The position numbers and the translations under genes are program-made. A stretch of DNA of 64,000 nucleotides, taken from NCBI RefSeq assembly GCF_000294495.1, contig NC_018526.1, positions 1,488,001 through 1,552,000 of the forward strand. Direction: 5' to 3'. The first letter of the stretch is position 1, and each line of letters opens with the position of its first letter. Below, piece after piece: positions 47,322 through 55,310 of this stretch. Below the pieces are notes generated by a model. That model saw only the letters and a list, made by a program, of their open reading frames with translations. It did no database searches and was not told where the DNA came from. Source of the DNA: Streptococcus suis S735. GTDB taxonomy: Bacteria; Bacillota; Bacilli; Lactobacillales; Streptococcaceae.

Positions 47322-47666
47322 ATGAATAAACCTTTTACACCCAAACAAACCTGTCGATTTTTTGTTCTATTTTATGCTTTATTTTCTGCATTCTTCATCT
47401 ACTCTTACATGGTCAATGAGCCGATTAGCGGTTCATTCTTGCTCATGTTACCGCCCATTCAGATTATCAGATCCTTTAAAACAGAAGAAGAAAAACGATA
47501 CTTTATCATTCAAGCCATCTTTGCCCTGTTTGCCATGACCTTGACCTATTCCGTGGGCATTTGGCTAGGACATGTCAAACCACATATCCTCATCCTTCCT
47601 GCTGGATTTGCTCTGGCTATTCTTTATCGATTGTATTTCAAAAAGGAGAAAACAGATGAACGTTAA
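47322..47666 (+). CDS. Small membrane protein, paralogue of the next gene
   Basis: 114 residues with four probable membrane helices (around 10-28, 34-50, 65-83, 90-105). AAGGAG is ahead of the ATG. Together with the next protein it shares the pattern S-Y/H-SY-ending helix 1 and a YSVGIWLGHVKPHIL or FSIGFFTGQIKPLL stretch, so the two are diverged duplicates. No known family. Confidence 0.68.
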   Translation: MNKPFTPKQTCRFFVLFYALFSAFFIYSYMVNEPISGSFLLMLPPIQIIRSFKTEEEKRYFIIQAIFALFAMTLTYSVGIWLGHVKPHILILPAGFALAILYRLYFKKEKTDER

Positions 47667-48003
47667 CAAACCGAAACTTATACTCACTTTGATTGTTCTC
47701 TCCTATACAACATTTTGTAGCCTGTATATACATAGCTACCTGACTGGGGACAATCCACCAATCTTTATCTTACCGTTCACTATACTTCCAATCTTGAATA
47801 GTGACTGGCAAACTACCAGTCCAGAATCAAATGCTGTCCAAGAAGCTATCCATCTTTATCGTAAACCACTGCTATGTTTTCTCTTTGCAGGTCTTGTCCT
47901 AACCTTCTCCATTGGATTTTTCACTGGTCAAATCAAACCACTCCTAGCTGGATTTTGGGGAATATTTGCTCTCCTGCTCTTTATTGGACAATTGAAAAAG
48001 TAG
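47656..48003 (+). CDS. Small membrane protein, paralogue of the previous gene
   Basis: 115 residues, four probable membrane helices. The start at 47656 overlaps the previous gene by 11 nt and has AAGGAG inside its 3' end, so translation is coupled. The G-x-KP stretch (GFFTGQIKPLL) matches GIWLGHVKPHIL of the partner. It is the last gene before eetA, 52 nt away, and no terminator is seen between them. Confidence 0.68.
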   Translation: MNVNKPKLILTLIVLSYTTFCSLYIHSYLTGDNPPIFILPFTILPILNSDWQTTSPESNAVQEAIHLYRKPLLCFLFAGLVLTFSIGFFTGQIKPLLAGFWGIFALLLFIGQLKK

Positions 48004-48017
48004 TCTGTATCCAACAT

Positions 48018-48046
48018 TTTACAAAGTAGGATTTTTTCTATAAAAT
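48018..48046 (+). promoter_or_regulatory. Candidate eetA promoter
   Basis: TTTACA (48018-48023), 17-nt spacer, TAAAAT (48041-48046). The predicted start site (about 48053) is only a few bases from ATG 48056, and no ribosome site precedes that ATG, so the message may be nearly leaderless. Confidence 0.55.
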
Positions 48047-48055
48047 AGATTGTAT

Positions 48056-48484
48056 ATGACATTCAAATCCATTCTCAAACAACTCAAACTATTTGATTAT
48101 ATCTTAATCGGATTCACCCTAGTTTTATCCTTTCTTCCAGCAATTTTTACCTACACACAACTGACAACAGATGCAAATGAGGCAAAAACAATTGCCTATG
48201 TCCGCATCAATGGTGAGGTGGTCGACCAATTTGAATTATCAAAGGACACACCCCGTCAAGAAAAGACCTACTATCCCAATGAAGGGCAATACAATATCAT
48301 TGAAGTTGATGGCGAACGCATTCGTGTCAAGGAAGACAATAGCCCAGACCAAATCGCCGTTATGACCAGCTGGATTAGCCAGCCAGGTCAACTCTCCGTC
48401 TGCCTGCCACATAACCTGTTGATTGAAATCAAATCCGTTGGCGGGGAAAACACTGACGAAGAAGAACTTATTTTACCACTATAG
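48056..48484 (+). CDS. eetA: EetA-like NusG domain II membrane protein
   Basis: 142 residues: cytoplasmic start, one membrane helix (about 15-33) and an outside NusG-domain-II-like beta domain (YVRINGEVVDQFELSKD, YNIIEVDGERIRVKED, ISQPGQLSVCLPHNLLIEI). This is the build of EetA, which with EetB is needed for flavin-based extracellular electron transfer in Listeria. The other genes of that set follow at 48792-55047. A TTG two codons upstream is an alternative start. The TAG stop codon is the first part of the repeat at 48481. Confidence 0.82.
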   Translation: MTFKSILKQLKLFDYILIGFTLVLSFLPAIFTYTQLTTDANEAKTIAYVRINGEVVDQFELSKDTPRQEKTYYPNEGQYNIIEVDGERIRVKEDNSPDQIAVMTSWISQPGQLSVCLPHNLLIEIKSVGGENTDEEELILPL

Positions 48485-48746
48485 TCTTTTAGTTTACTTT
48501 TAGTACTAGCTCCAAAGGTTTGGGAAATCTTTGGAGGTTGGAGATAAAGCGAACAAAGTTCGCATCAAAAGCCGCAGGCATAACTCAATGCTTTCTTATT
48601 TCTAGGCATTGACTTGAAACAGTCCCCCAGACTGTTTCAATCAGACAAGGCGCGTTCAAATACTCCAGTGGAGTGTTTGAAGTTGGAAATTAGGAAACGA
48701 TGTTTCCTCGCTCGTCGAAGTAATAAAAGAAAAACTAAATGACGAT
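48481..48746. repeat. Intergenic element with ATAGTC-type inverted ends (266 bp)
   Basis: Left end ATAGTCTTTTAGTTTACTTT and right end, inverted, ATCGTCATTTAGTTTTTCTTT. Inside are hairpin modules CTCCAAAGGTTTGGG...TTTGGAG, GAAACAGTC...GACTGTTTC and ACTCCAGTGGAGT. The first module and the GGAGATAAAGCGAAC stretch recur in the BOX-like element at 57338. A 104-bp copy with the same ends lies at 63087. No gene is present in 48485-48791. Confidence 0.72.
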
Positions 48747-48755
48747 ATAACAAAG

Positions 48756-48793
48756 AAGACACAGCCTGATGAACGACTGTGTCTTTCCTTTTT
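48756..48793. terminator. Terminator between eetA and dmkA (convergent)
   Basis: AAGACACAG (48756-48764) and CTGTGTCTT (48777-48785), followed by TCCTTTTT on the plus strand. The same 9-bp stem is used at 50817-50851. Confidence 0.82.
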
Positions 48794-49748
48794 AGAAAAT
48801 AAGGGCTAAAGCAAGTATCACCACATATAGCAGCGCAAAGAGTACAAAACTCTTTACTGCCTCGATAAAGGTTTCCCGTTTGAGTTGCTTTTTCAAAAAT
48901 GTTTCTAGACTCTTATAAGCAGGCCAAACTCCGATTAAACCGGCCAATGCCCAAATTGGTAAGAATCCTATCAGACAGTAGATTATCCACAGCAACCATG
49001 GTAAACTTGCCAAGACAAAATACAATTTAAGAGCATTTTTCTTGCCAATATAGTAAACCAGAGTATAACGATGGTTGCGAATATCTTCTTCTAAATCACA
49101 GGTGTTGTTAGCCAACATGATATTAGCAATCAAGGTTACCAGAGGAATGGACATGAAAATAATTTCAATTATTTTTATCCAAGAAAATTGCAAAGTCATC
49201 CACTGACCGCTCACTTGGCTGGTCAGTAGCAAATCTGGTTGCTGAATAAATACAGCAAGAAAGAAGATGCCAAATCCCATGGTTACTCCAGAGAAAACTT
49301 CACCCAGTGGCATTCTCGAAAGCGGAATAGGTCCAAAGGTATAGAAGATACCAATGAGGAAACAGAGAGCTCCCATCGGTAGGAGGAGCCAACTGGTCCG
49401 CCATACAAGGAGTAATGAAACCAGTAGAGAAAAAATAAGTAGAGCAAGGACGATTCCAATCATCTGACGAAAATCTAGGGAGAATTTTCCAATCACATTG
49501 CTTTCCTGACGATAGGCTTCATCCTTGGCCTTGTGGTAGTCCATGCTATTGTTGATGGCAGTTGTACACATGTCAAAGCTAAGGACGGCAATAATGAAGA
49601 GGAGAGTATTGAGCCAATTGAAAGCTTGATAGCGATACAGGCTCCATAAAATCCCCAGGGTCATCGGAAAAACACTAGCTACCTTGGTCTTCATTTCAAC
49701 AAATTCTAGAAATACAGACAAACTGAGCCCTTTAGTTGATTTATTCAT
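48792..49748 (-). CDS. dmkA: DmkA-like 1,4-dihydroxy-2-naphthoate prenyltransferase (UbiA family)
   Basis: About 318 residues with nine membrane helices. Prenyl-diphosphate motifs: N66-xxx-D70-xxxxx-D76 (NNSMDYHKAKDE) and NNTCDLEEDIRNHRY. It joins a polyprenyl chain to dihydroxynaphthoate to make demethylmenaquinone. In the electron-transfer locus this quinone links Ndh2 to the outside. ATG 49748 overlaps the apbE stop (ATGAATAA); a TTG two codons earlier has better spacing to GAGGAG. No naphthoate synthesis genes are in the window, so the headgroup may come from outside. Confidence 0.86.
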   Translation of the reverse strand: MNKSTKGLSLSVFLEFVEMKTKVASVFPMTLGILWSLYRYQAFNWLNTLLFIIAVLSFDMCTTAINNSMDYHKAKDEAYRQESNVIGKFSLDFRQMIGIVLALLIFSLLVSLLLVWRTSWLLLPMGALCFLIGIFYTFGPIPLSRMPLGEVFSGVTMGFGIFFLAVFIQQPDLLLTSQVSGQWMTLQFSWIKIIEIIFMSIPLVTLIANIMLANNTCDLEEDIRNHRYTLVYYIGKKNALKLYFVLASLPWLLWIIYCLIGFLPIWALAGLIGVWPAYKSLETFLKKQLKRETFIEAVKSFVLFALLYVVILALALIF

Positions 49749-50790
49749 TAACAAGATGATACTCCTCATTCGTTAATTCAAAGCTTTCTTTCAAGCCATC
49801 ACTCAGATGAACGCCCTGCTCCTTATCGATAAAAACAGCTTCTACACCGTCAATCTGATTGATAAAGTCAAGACCTTTTTCCACACCTAGTAAGAAGAGA
49901 GTTGTGGAGAAGGCATCTCCTTGGATAGATGTTTTGGAAAAGACTGTCACACCTGAGATATCGTTTTCCACAGGATAGCCAGTTTTGGGATCAAGGATAT
50001 GGTGATATTTGACACCGTCCACCTCTAAGTAGCGCTCATAAATACCTGAGGTAACAACCGAATCATGTGTCCCTGGCACAGAACCGACCGTTGATCCACG
50101 CACTTGGTCTGGGTCTTGAACTCCCACATTCCAACCATTTTGTGTCGTTGGCGAATCCCCCATAACCACTACATTCCCACCTAGATTAATGATGGCTGTC
50201 GTAATCCCTTTGCTTGCGAACAATTCTCTAACCTTATCTGCAATATAACCTTTGGAAATGGCTCCTAATTCTAAGGTCATTCCTTCTTTGATAAAGACAG
50301 TCTTCTTCTCCTTATCTAAAGTAATGTCTTTATAATTGATAAATGGCAGAGCAGCTTTGATTTCTTCATCACTCGGCTTACGTGCATCCTCATCTCCAAT
50401 TTTCCACAGATTGCTCACAGCTCCAATGGAAATGTCAAATAGCCCCTGACTTTCTTTACTCATGTCAATAGCTGTTTCAATCACTTCAAAGGTACGTTCA
50501 TCAACCTTGACAGCTTCTTTTCCTGCTGCCTGATTGATACGGTAGACATCTGCCCCTTCCAAGTTTGTGGACAACAGACTTTCCATCTCCTTGATATAGG
50601 AGACAGCTTCATCCATCGCTTCTTCCTGATTTTCATGATAAATACTCAACTGCACTACTGTGTGAAGTAAGCTTTCACTACGAGTCAACGGAGTTTTCAC
50701 AACAGATAAACTTTCGTTTTGTTTACCACCACAGGCAACAAGCAAAACCATCAGTAGGCCCACGAACAATAGACTTGCAATTTTTTTCAC
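49741..50790 (-). CDS. apbE: ApbE/FmnB-type FAD:protein FMN transferase (lipoprotein)
   Basis: 349 residues. Signal ends in LLVAC20, so it is a lipoprotein on the outer face. ApbE domain motifs: LELGAISKGYIADKV, INLGGNVVVMG and the metal-binding SIQGDAFSTTLFLLG. It uses FAD to attach FMN to a threonine of target proteins, here almost certainly the lipoprotein at 50868. The start is GTG 50790 behind GGAAGG; an in-frame upstream ATG would add 14 residues through the terminator stem. Confidence 0.92.
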   Translation of the reverse strand: MKKIASLLFVGLLMVLLVACGGKQNESLSVVKTPLTRSESLLHTVVQLSIYHENQEEAMDEAVSYIKEMESLLSTNLEGADVYRINQAAGKEAVKVDERTFEVIETAIDMSKESQGLFDISIGAVSNLWKIGDEDARKPSDEEIKAALPFINYKDITLDKEKKTVFIKEGMTLELGAISKGYIADKVRELFASKGITTAIINLGGNVVVMGDSPTTQNGWNVGVQDPDQVRGSTVGSVPGTHDSVVTSGIYERYLEVDGVKYHHILDPKTGYPVENDISGVTVFSKTSIQGDAFSTTLFLLGVEKGLDFINQIDGVEAVFIDKEQGVHLSDGLKESFELTNEEYHLVNE

Positions 50791-50816
50791 TGATTTTACC
50801 TTCCCCCAAAAATAAG

Positions 50817-50851
50817 AAGACACAGTAGCCAAACAAGTGCGACTGTGTCTT
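50817..50851 (-). terminator. Terminator between pplA-like gene and apbE
   Basis: AAGACACAG (50817-50825) and CTGTGTCTT (50843-50851), a stem identical to that at 48756, with TTATTTTTGGG after it on the minus strand. It should lower apbE relative to the lipoprotein. Confidence 0.75.
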
Positions 50852-50867
50852 TTCTGTATAGACTTAA

Positions 50868-51347
50868 TTAGTCAAGTTTTACAGTTTCTGTTTTTCCTTC
50901 AGCAGCTGCTGCAAGAAGGGCTTCTGTACTCTTCTTGAAGTCTTCAGAAGTATGAGTTGCACCTGATACAACTTCAACAGCTGAGAGGTCTTGTTTCTCA
51001 ACCAAAGCTGCATTGAGTTGTTCGATTGCTTCACCAGCAGAAACTCCAGCTTTATCTTTCATGTTTTTGTTGTACTCTTCATTTGCTGATTTAAGACTTC
51101 CATCTTCAGCTTCGTAGTCAAATTTTGACTCACTGATTTTTCCGTCTTTAACAGTCAATGTGTGAACAATTTTGTAGCCATAATCGTCTTTGCCTGACTC
51201 AGCTTTGTAAGTACCATCTTTCAATACTACTGTTTCTGTAGTTGAAGATGAAGTTGAAGTAGATTCTTGTTTAGAACCACAAGCAACAAGTGCAAATACC
51301 GCACCAAGAACTACCAAACTTTTCAACACAACTTTAGTTGTTTTCAT
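50868..51347 (-). CDS. pplA: PplA-like FMN-binding surface lipoprotein
   Basis: 159 residues. Lipobox ends at C23 (LVACGSKQ), then a Ser/Thr linker (28-40) and one FMN-binding domain (about 43-145). The flavinylation motif is SGAT at 128-131 (VEVVSGATHTS), with Thr131 the expected FMN site; the Asp three before is Glu125. In Listeria PplA carries two such domains; here there is one. It would be the last electron carrier on the cell surface. AGGAG lies ahead of the ATG. Confidence 0.88.
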   Translation of the reverse strand: MKTTKVVLKSLVVLGAVFALVACGSKQESTSTSSSTTETVVLKDGTYKAESGKDDYGYKIVHTLTVKDGKISESKFDYEAEDGSLKSANEEYNKNMKDKAGVSAGEAIEQLNAALVEKQDLSAVEVVSGATHTSEDFKKSTEALLAAAAEGKTETVKLD

Positions 51348-51508
51348 AACAATACTCCTTTTGTAAAGTAAATAGTTTTATACTTATAATGATATACCGA
51401 ATAAACTAAATTGTCTAGTATTTTTTTAAAAATAATGACTAAAAACTATTGCCACCAAATTTTGCATAGACGCAGTCGATAACTGTGATATTCTATCTAC
51501 AAAACTCA

Positions 51509-52414
51509 TCATTTTTCCAAATAGCTAACAATCAGTTTCTCTGTTTTGGCAATAGCATGCGTTGCAAAAATCCTATCTGTAAGGATTTCCAACCCTTCTG
51601 CCGTAGGGGATTGAATATAAGCCCGCAATTGCTGCTGGATAGACTTGTCTTCTCGCATGGCAAAAAGTAGCGGTGCAGTATAGATACCGTTTTGAATATC
51701 TTGCAATCTAGGTTTTCCTGATTCTGCCACATCCAGCTGGTAGTCAATTAAGTCATCTCGTAACTGAAAGGCCATGCCAAGTGCTTGCCCAGACCGAAAA
51801 GCCATGCTACTGTCTTTCCTAGATTGGCCTGGTACAAAACTCCCCAACTGACAGGCAAGTCCAAATAGAAAAGCTGTTTTTCCTTGAATTTGCTTGAGAT
51901 AGGCTTTCATAGTCATATTGGCATCAAATTGATTGAGTAGCTGAGATAATTCCCCTCGAAGAATTGTTTCCATCAGCTTATCATTGCCCAAATCCAAATC
52001 ATCACGTGACACCTCTAGCAAACGAAGCCCCTTTCCAAATAGTCGACTTGAATAGGCCAGAAGATAATCACCCGTGTAGATAGCGATTCGATTCGAAAAT
52101 TGTTGATGAGCCGCCGTGACTCCCCGCCGTTTATCCGCGCCATCAATCACATCGTCATGAATAAGAGTCGCCAGATGCAGGACTTCTAAATGGGCAGCAA
52201 AATATAGCTTTGAACGGCTAATCTTTCCTTCCGTCATTTGTGCAAAGAGCAGACAGAGGCCGGCACGCAGGTATTTCCCTGGCGCCTCTACATATTCAAC
52301 AATCTTCGCTGTAACTGCTGGATGCAGGACCATCATCTCAGATAAGATGATGGATTTTACCTCTTCAAGTCCCCTCTCAATCTCAGGATAGGTATTCCAA
52401 ATTTGATGTACCAC
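51509..52414 (-). CDS. dmkB: DmkB-like polyprenyl diphosphate synthase
   Basis: 301 residues; trans-prenyltransferase fold with first Asp-rich motif D87-D88-VI-D91 (LIHDDVIDGADKRRG) and second QLRDDLIDY near 215. It makes the isoprenoid chain used by DmkA. Chain length cannot be told with certainty. The start is GTG 52414; no ATG is available before the conserved region. It follows ndh2 by 18 nt. The 161-nt gap to pplA holds the latter's promoter. Confidence 0.88.
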   Translation of the reverse strand: MVHQIWNTYPEIERGLEEVKSIILSEMMVLHPAVTAKIVEYVEAPGKYLRAGLCLLFAQMTEGKISRSKLYFAAHLEVLHLATLIHDDVIDGADKRRGVTAAHQQFSNRIAIYTGDYLLAYSSRLFGKGLRLLEVSRDDLDLGNDKLMETILRGELSQLLNQFDANMTMKAYLKQIQGKTAFLFGLACQLGSFVPGQSRKDSSMAFRSGQALGMAFQLRDDLIDYQLDVAESGKPRLQDIQNGIYTAPLLFAMREDKSIQQQLRAYIQSPTAEGLEILTDRIFATHAIAKTEKLIVSYLEK

Positions 52415-52432
52415 TAACTTTCTATATTTCCT

Positions 52433-54325
52433 TTATTTTTTATCCTTGATACGGTAAATATGCTTCGGCTTTCCATAAATCTTCTTATCTAGGAAACGAC
52501 CCAACCATGGCATAATCCAGTAGTCTAGACCGAAGGCTCTACCCGCACCATTCATAAGAGAAATAGCTGCTGGGATGAACCAAATATTTACCCAGTAGAA
52601 CATGCCTGACAGGCTGAACATAACTACCAAAGCAACGGTTGCAGCAGATACAATCCATACAAAGGCACCAGCAATCAAAGCCAGACCGATACCGATTTCT
52701 GCTACTGTCATAAATTTTTGCATAAAGAGTGCTACTTCTTGGTTTGGCATCATAAATTCCATGATAGTAGCAAACCAATCAGGCATTTTGTCCAAAACAG
52801 CCATCGGTGCTTCACCATAAGCATAGCTCAAACCAAAAATTGGTTCAGCTACTTCTGCCGCAGCAGTTGCCGCTTGTGAGGCACTTGAAACCGCCTCAGC
52901 AGCAGATGCTCCAGATACTGGATCAGCTAACCAAGGGAATGGGAAGACAACTTGATCCCCAAACCATGATGTTGTTCCAAATAGACCAAAGGCTTTCTTG
53001 ATACCTTCGTAGAGCCATACTGAACCATAAAGGACACGCATTGGCACAGACCAGAGAAGATTTCCTTTGCCTGAAGTATGACCGCCAAAAATGTTTCGCT
53101 TATTCTGAATGTCAAAGAATTCATGACGAACATAAGAACCCATGTAGAAGAAACTACGGATAGTAAAGAAGTAGAGTAGGTTTACCATGTGTTTGACAGC
53201 CATTGCCATAAAGCCTGACATGTGGTATTTGTCCATCAAGAAGGCTACACCGTAGCGTGCTCCAATAGATACCATAAACCCATCATATTTACCTTTGTAG
53301 CTATGTTTTTCGCCGCCCTTGATTGCTGCAATAATATTACTTGCCGCAGTATGGCCTGTCTGTTCAGCTGCTTGTACAATCTGTGGAGTTGGTTTTCCTT
53401 CTGATTCTTCAAAGTAAACCAAGTCGCCAGCTACATAGACATTTTCCTTGCCTTTCGCTTCCATGAACTCATTGGCTATCAAACGACCTGCACGTGCTTT
53501 TTCAATACCAAATTCACTTGCGTCTGTATTGGCTTGAACACCAGCTGTCCAAATAGAGGTATAGGTAGGAATTTGACGACCTGATGAAAGTGTCAAGCTA
53601 TCTTCTTGTACACTTGCTACACCATCGCCAAGAACCAATTCAACACCTTTTTTCTCAAGGTATTTGCGAGCCTTGACTTGCTCTTTTTCAGTAACCATAG
53701 CCAAGATATTTGGCGTTGCCTCAACAACCTTAAGTGAGAATTCTTTTGAATCCAACTTGAACTCACGCGCCAAAATTGGTACCCAGTCAATCAACTCACC
53801 AATCATCTCAATACCTGTGAAGCCAGCACCGATAACAGTAAAGGTTAAAAGAGCGCGACGTTTGGCTTCATCATGCTCACGCATGGCACGATAGCAAGCG
53901 TCAATCATGTGGTCATGCAAACGTTCTGCTGCTTCGATAGACCAAAGTGTAAAACCGTGTTCTTTAACACCTTTCACACCAAAGTCATTAGCCTCACCAC
54001 CCATTGCAAGGAGCAGGTAATCAAAATCCAGAGTTTGGTGTTCCGCAACTACTTGTTTCTTATCGTAGTCAATCTCAACAACCTTGTCTGTTACCAATTG
54101 AACCTTTGGATATTTTTTGAAGATACGTTGAAGGTCATACTTGATTGCATTGGCTTCTACACGCCCAGCCGCAACTTCATGCAACTCTGTCATATAGGTA
54201 TGGAAAGAGTTCTTATCAATCAAGGTAACTGTTACATCTTGATCCTTTTTAAAAGTTTTTCCTAGCAATCGAGCTGCTGCAATCCCCGCATAACCAGCAC
54301 CGACAATCACAATATTTTTCGTCAC
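52433..54325 (-). CDS. ndh2: Ndh2-like type II NADH dehydrogenase with long membrane C-terminus
   Basis: 630 residues. The first 400 form a normal NDH-2: FAD loop IVIVGAGYAGIAAARLLG, NADH loop FTVIGAGFTGIEMIGEL and the YVAGDLVYFEE region. About 200 further residues add several membrane helices with an Ala/Ser-rich loop (around 480-505), as in the Ndh2 of the Listeria electron-transfer locus and unlike the 400-residue respiratory NDH-2. It would pass electrons from NADH to demethylmenaquinone. GTG start behind AAGGAGG, with a strong promoter. Confidence 0.9.
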   Translation of the reverse strand: MTKNIVIVGAGYAGIAAARLLGKTFKKDQDVTVTLIDKNSFHTYMTELHEVAAGRVEANAIKYDLQRIFKKYPKVQLVTDKVVEIDYDKKQVVAEHQTLDFDYLLLAMGGEANDFGVKGVKEHGFTLWSIEAAERLHDHMIDACYRAMREHDEAKRRALLTFTVIGAGFTGIEMIGELIDWVPILAREFKLDSKEFSLKVVEATPNILAMVTEKEQVKARKYLEKKGVELVLGDGVASVQEDSLTLSSGRQIPTYTSIWTAGVQANTDASEFGIEKARAGRLIANEFMEAKGKENVYVAGDLVYFEESEGKPTPQIVQAAEQTGHTAASNIIAAIKGGEKHSYKGKYDGFMVSIGARYGVAFLMDKYHMSGFMAMAVKHMVNLLYFFTIRSFFYMGSYVRHEFFDIQNKRNIFGGHTSGKGNLLWSVPMRVLYGSVWLYEGIKKAFGLFGTTSWFGDQVVFPFPWLADPVSGASAAEAVSSASQAATAAAEVAEPIFGLSYAYGEAPMAVLDKMPDWFATIMEFMMPNQEVALFMQKFMTVAEIGIGLALIAGAFVWIVSAATVALVVMFSLSGMFYWVNIWFIPAAISLMNGAGRAFGLDYWIMPWLGRFLDKKIYGKPKHIYRIKDKK

Positions 54326-54368
54326 AATGTTTCCTCCTTGTGAAAATCAAAACAAATTACATGTTTCC

Positions 54369-54397
54369 ATTATATCGTATTCCAAGATAGTTGACAA
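54369..54397 (-). promoter_or_regulatory. ndh2-dmkB promoter
   Basis: Minus strand TTGTCA (54392-54397), 17-nt spacer, TATAAT (54369-54374), 44 nt ahead of the ndh2 start codon. Confidence 0.78.
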
Positions 54398-54434
54398 GCA
54401 AATTTCAATAATTAGTAATATACACAAACAAAAC

Positions 54435-54463
54435 TTGCCATAGTGAACAAAAACAAGTATGAT
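54435..54463 (+). promoter_or_regulatory. eetB promoter
   Basis: TTGCCA (54435-54440), 17-nt spacer, TATGAT (54458-54463). It diverges from the ndh2 promoter with 37 bp between the two -35 boxes, so a shared regulator is possible. Confidence 0.65.
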
Positions 54464-54507
54464 AGTAAAATAGATAATCGACTAGAAAGAGTTTTTTCTC
54501 TACACCC

Positions 54508-55047
54508 ATGAATTCTAAACGTCAAACACTTAACTTTATTACGATGCTAGCAGCTCAGGCAGTTGTCATTTCTTTGATTGAACGACTCATCACCCCCCCA
54601 TTTGCTTTTGCTCCAGGCGCCAAGCTAGGACTGGGAAATTTGATTAGCTTAATTGCTATTTTTACCCTCCCTACAAAGGATAGCCTAAAGGTTGTCGCAC
54701 TACGCTTGCTCATCTCAACCTTTCTGGGAGGCACCTTTTCAACCTTCCTCTATGGCTTTGCCGGAACTACTTTGAGTTATGTAGGAATGCTCTCTGCCAA
54801 GCAGCTCGGTCCAAACCGTGTCAGTCCTATTGGAATTTCTATTTTGGGCGGGATGTTGCACAATCTTGGTCAGCTTCTTGTTTTTGCTACCATCGCCCGT
54901 TCTTTCTATGTACTGAACTACCTGCCAATCCTCGCTTTTACAGGAATTTTATCAGGCTTATTGGTCGGACTGGCTGCTACCTACCTCCTCCAAAAGGTCG
55001 GACCTTTACGTCACTATCATCAACAAGTCTTAGCAGAATGGAAATAA
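54508..55047 (+). CDS. eetB: EetB-like Gx transporter-family membrane protein
   Basis: 179 residues with five to six membrane helices, ECF S-component-like fold (GAKLGLGNLISLIAIF, GGMLHNLGQLLVFATIARS). This group has been labelled heptaprenyl diphosphate synthase component I or Gx transporter; in Listeria it is EetB, required with EetA for extracellular electron transfer. The exact role is unknown. The ribosome site is weak. A C7 run at 54593-54599 lies early in the gene (ITPPFAF), short but able to slip. Ends at a clear terminator. Confidence 0.82.
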   Translation: MNSKRQTLNFITMLAAQAVVISLIERLITPPFAFAPGAKLGLGNLISLIAIFTLPTKDSLKVVALRLLISTFLGGTFSTFLYGFAGTTLSYVGMLSAKQLGPNRVSPIGISILGGMLHNLGQLLVFATIARSFYVLNYLPILAFTGILSGLLVGLAATYLLQKVGPLRHYHQQVLAEWK

Positions 55048-55078
55048 ATCTCCCTAGGTCAACTAAGGAGATTCTTTT
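55047..55078 (+). terminator. Terminator of eetB
   Basis: AATCTCC (55047-55053) and GGAGATT (55067-55073) with an inner TAG/CTA pairing, then CTTTTT. The stop codon touches the stem. 55079-55310 then holds only the potassium-gene leader (AT-rich, TACAAT box near 55268). Confidence 0.8.
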
Positions 55079-55310
55079 TATGGTCCGCACCACTTTTTCA
55101 TTGTCCATAATAATTCCCCCATAATCCTGGTGTCACAAATATAATGAGCCACCTCATATAAACACCACTTATAAAATCCATGGTAATAAAAAATAATGAA
55201 GCTTTCAAGAAGAGAAAAAAATCAGGTTCTTTGCGTGTTTTAGTCGTACATTTTCTTTCTTTTGTGCTACAATATCTTCATCTTTTATTTTTTTGAGAAA
55301 AGGTAGAATT

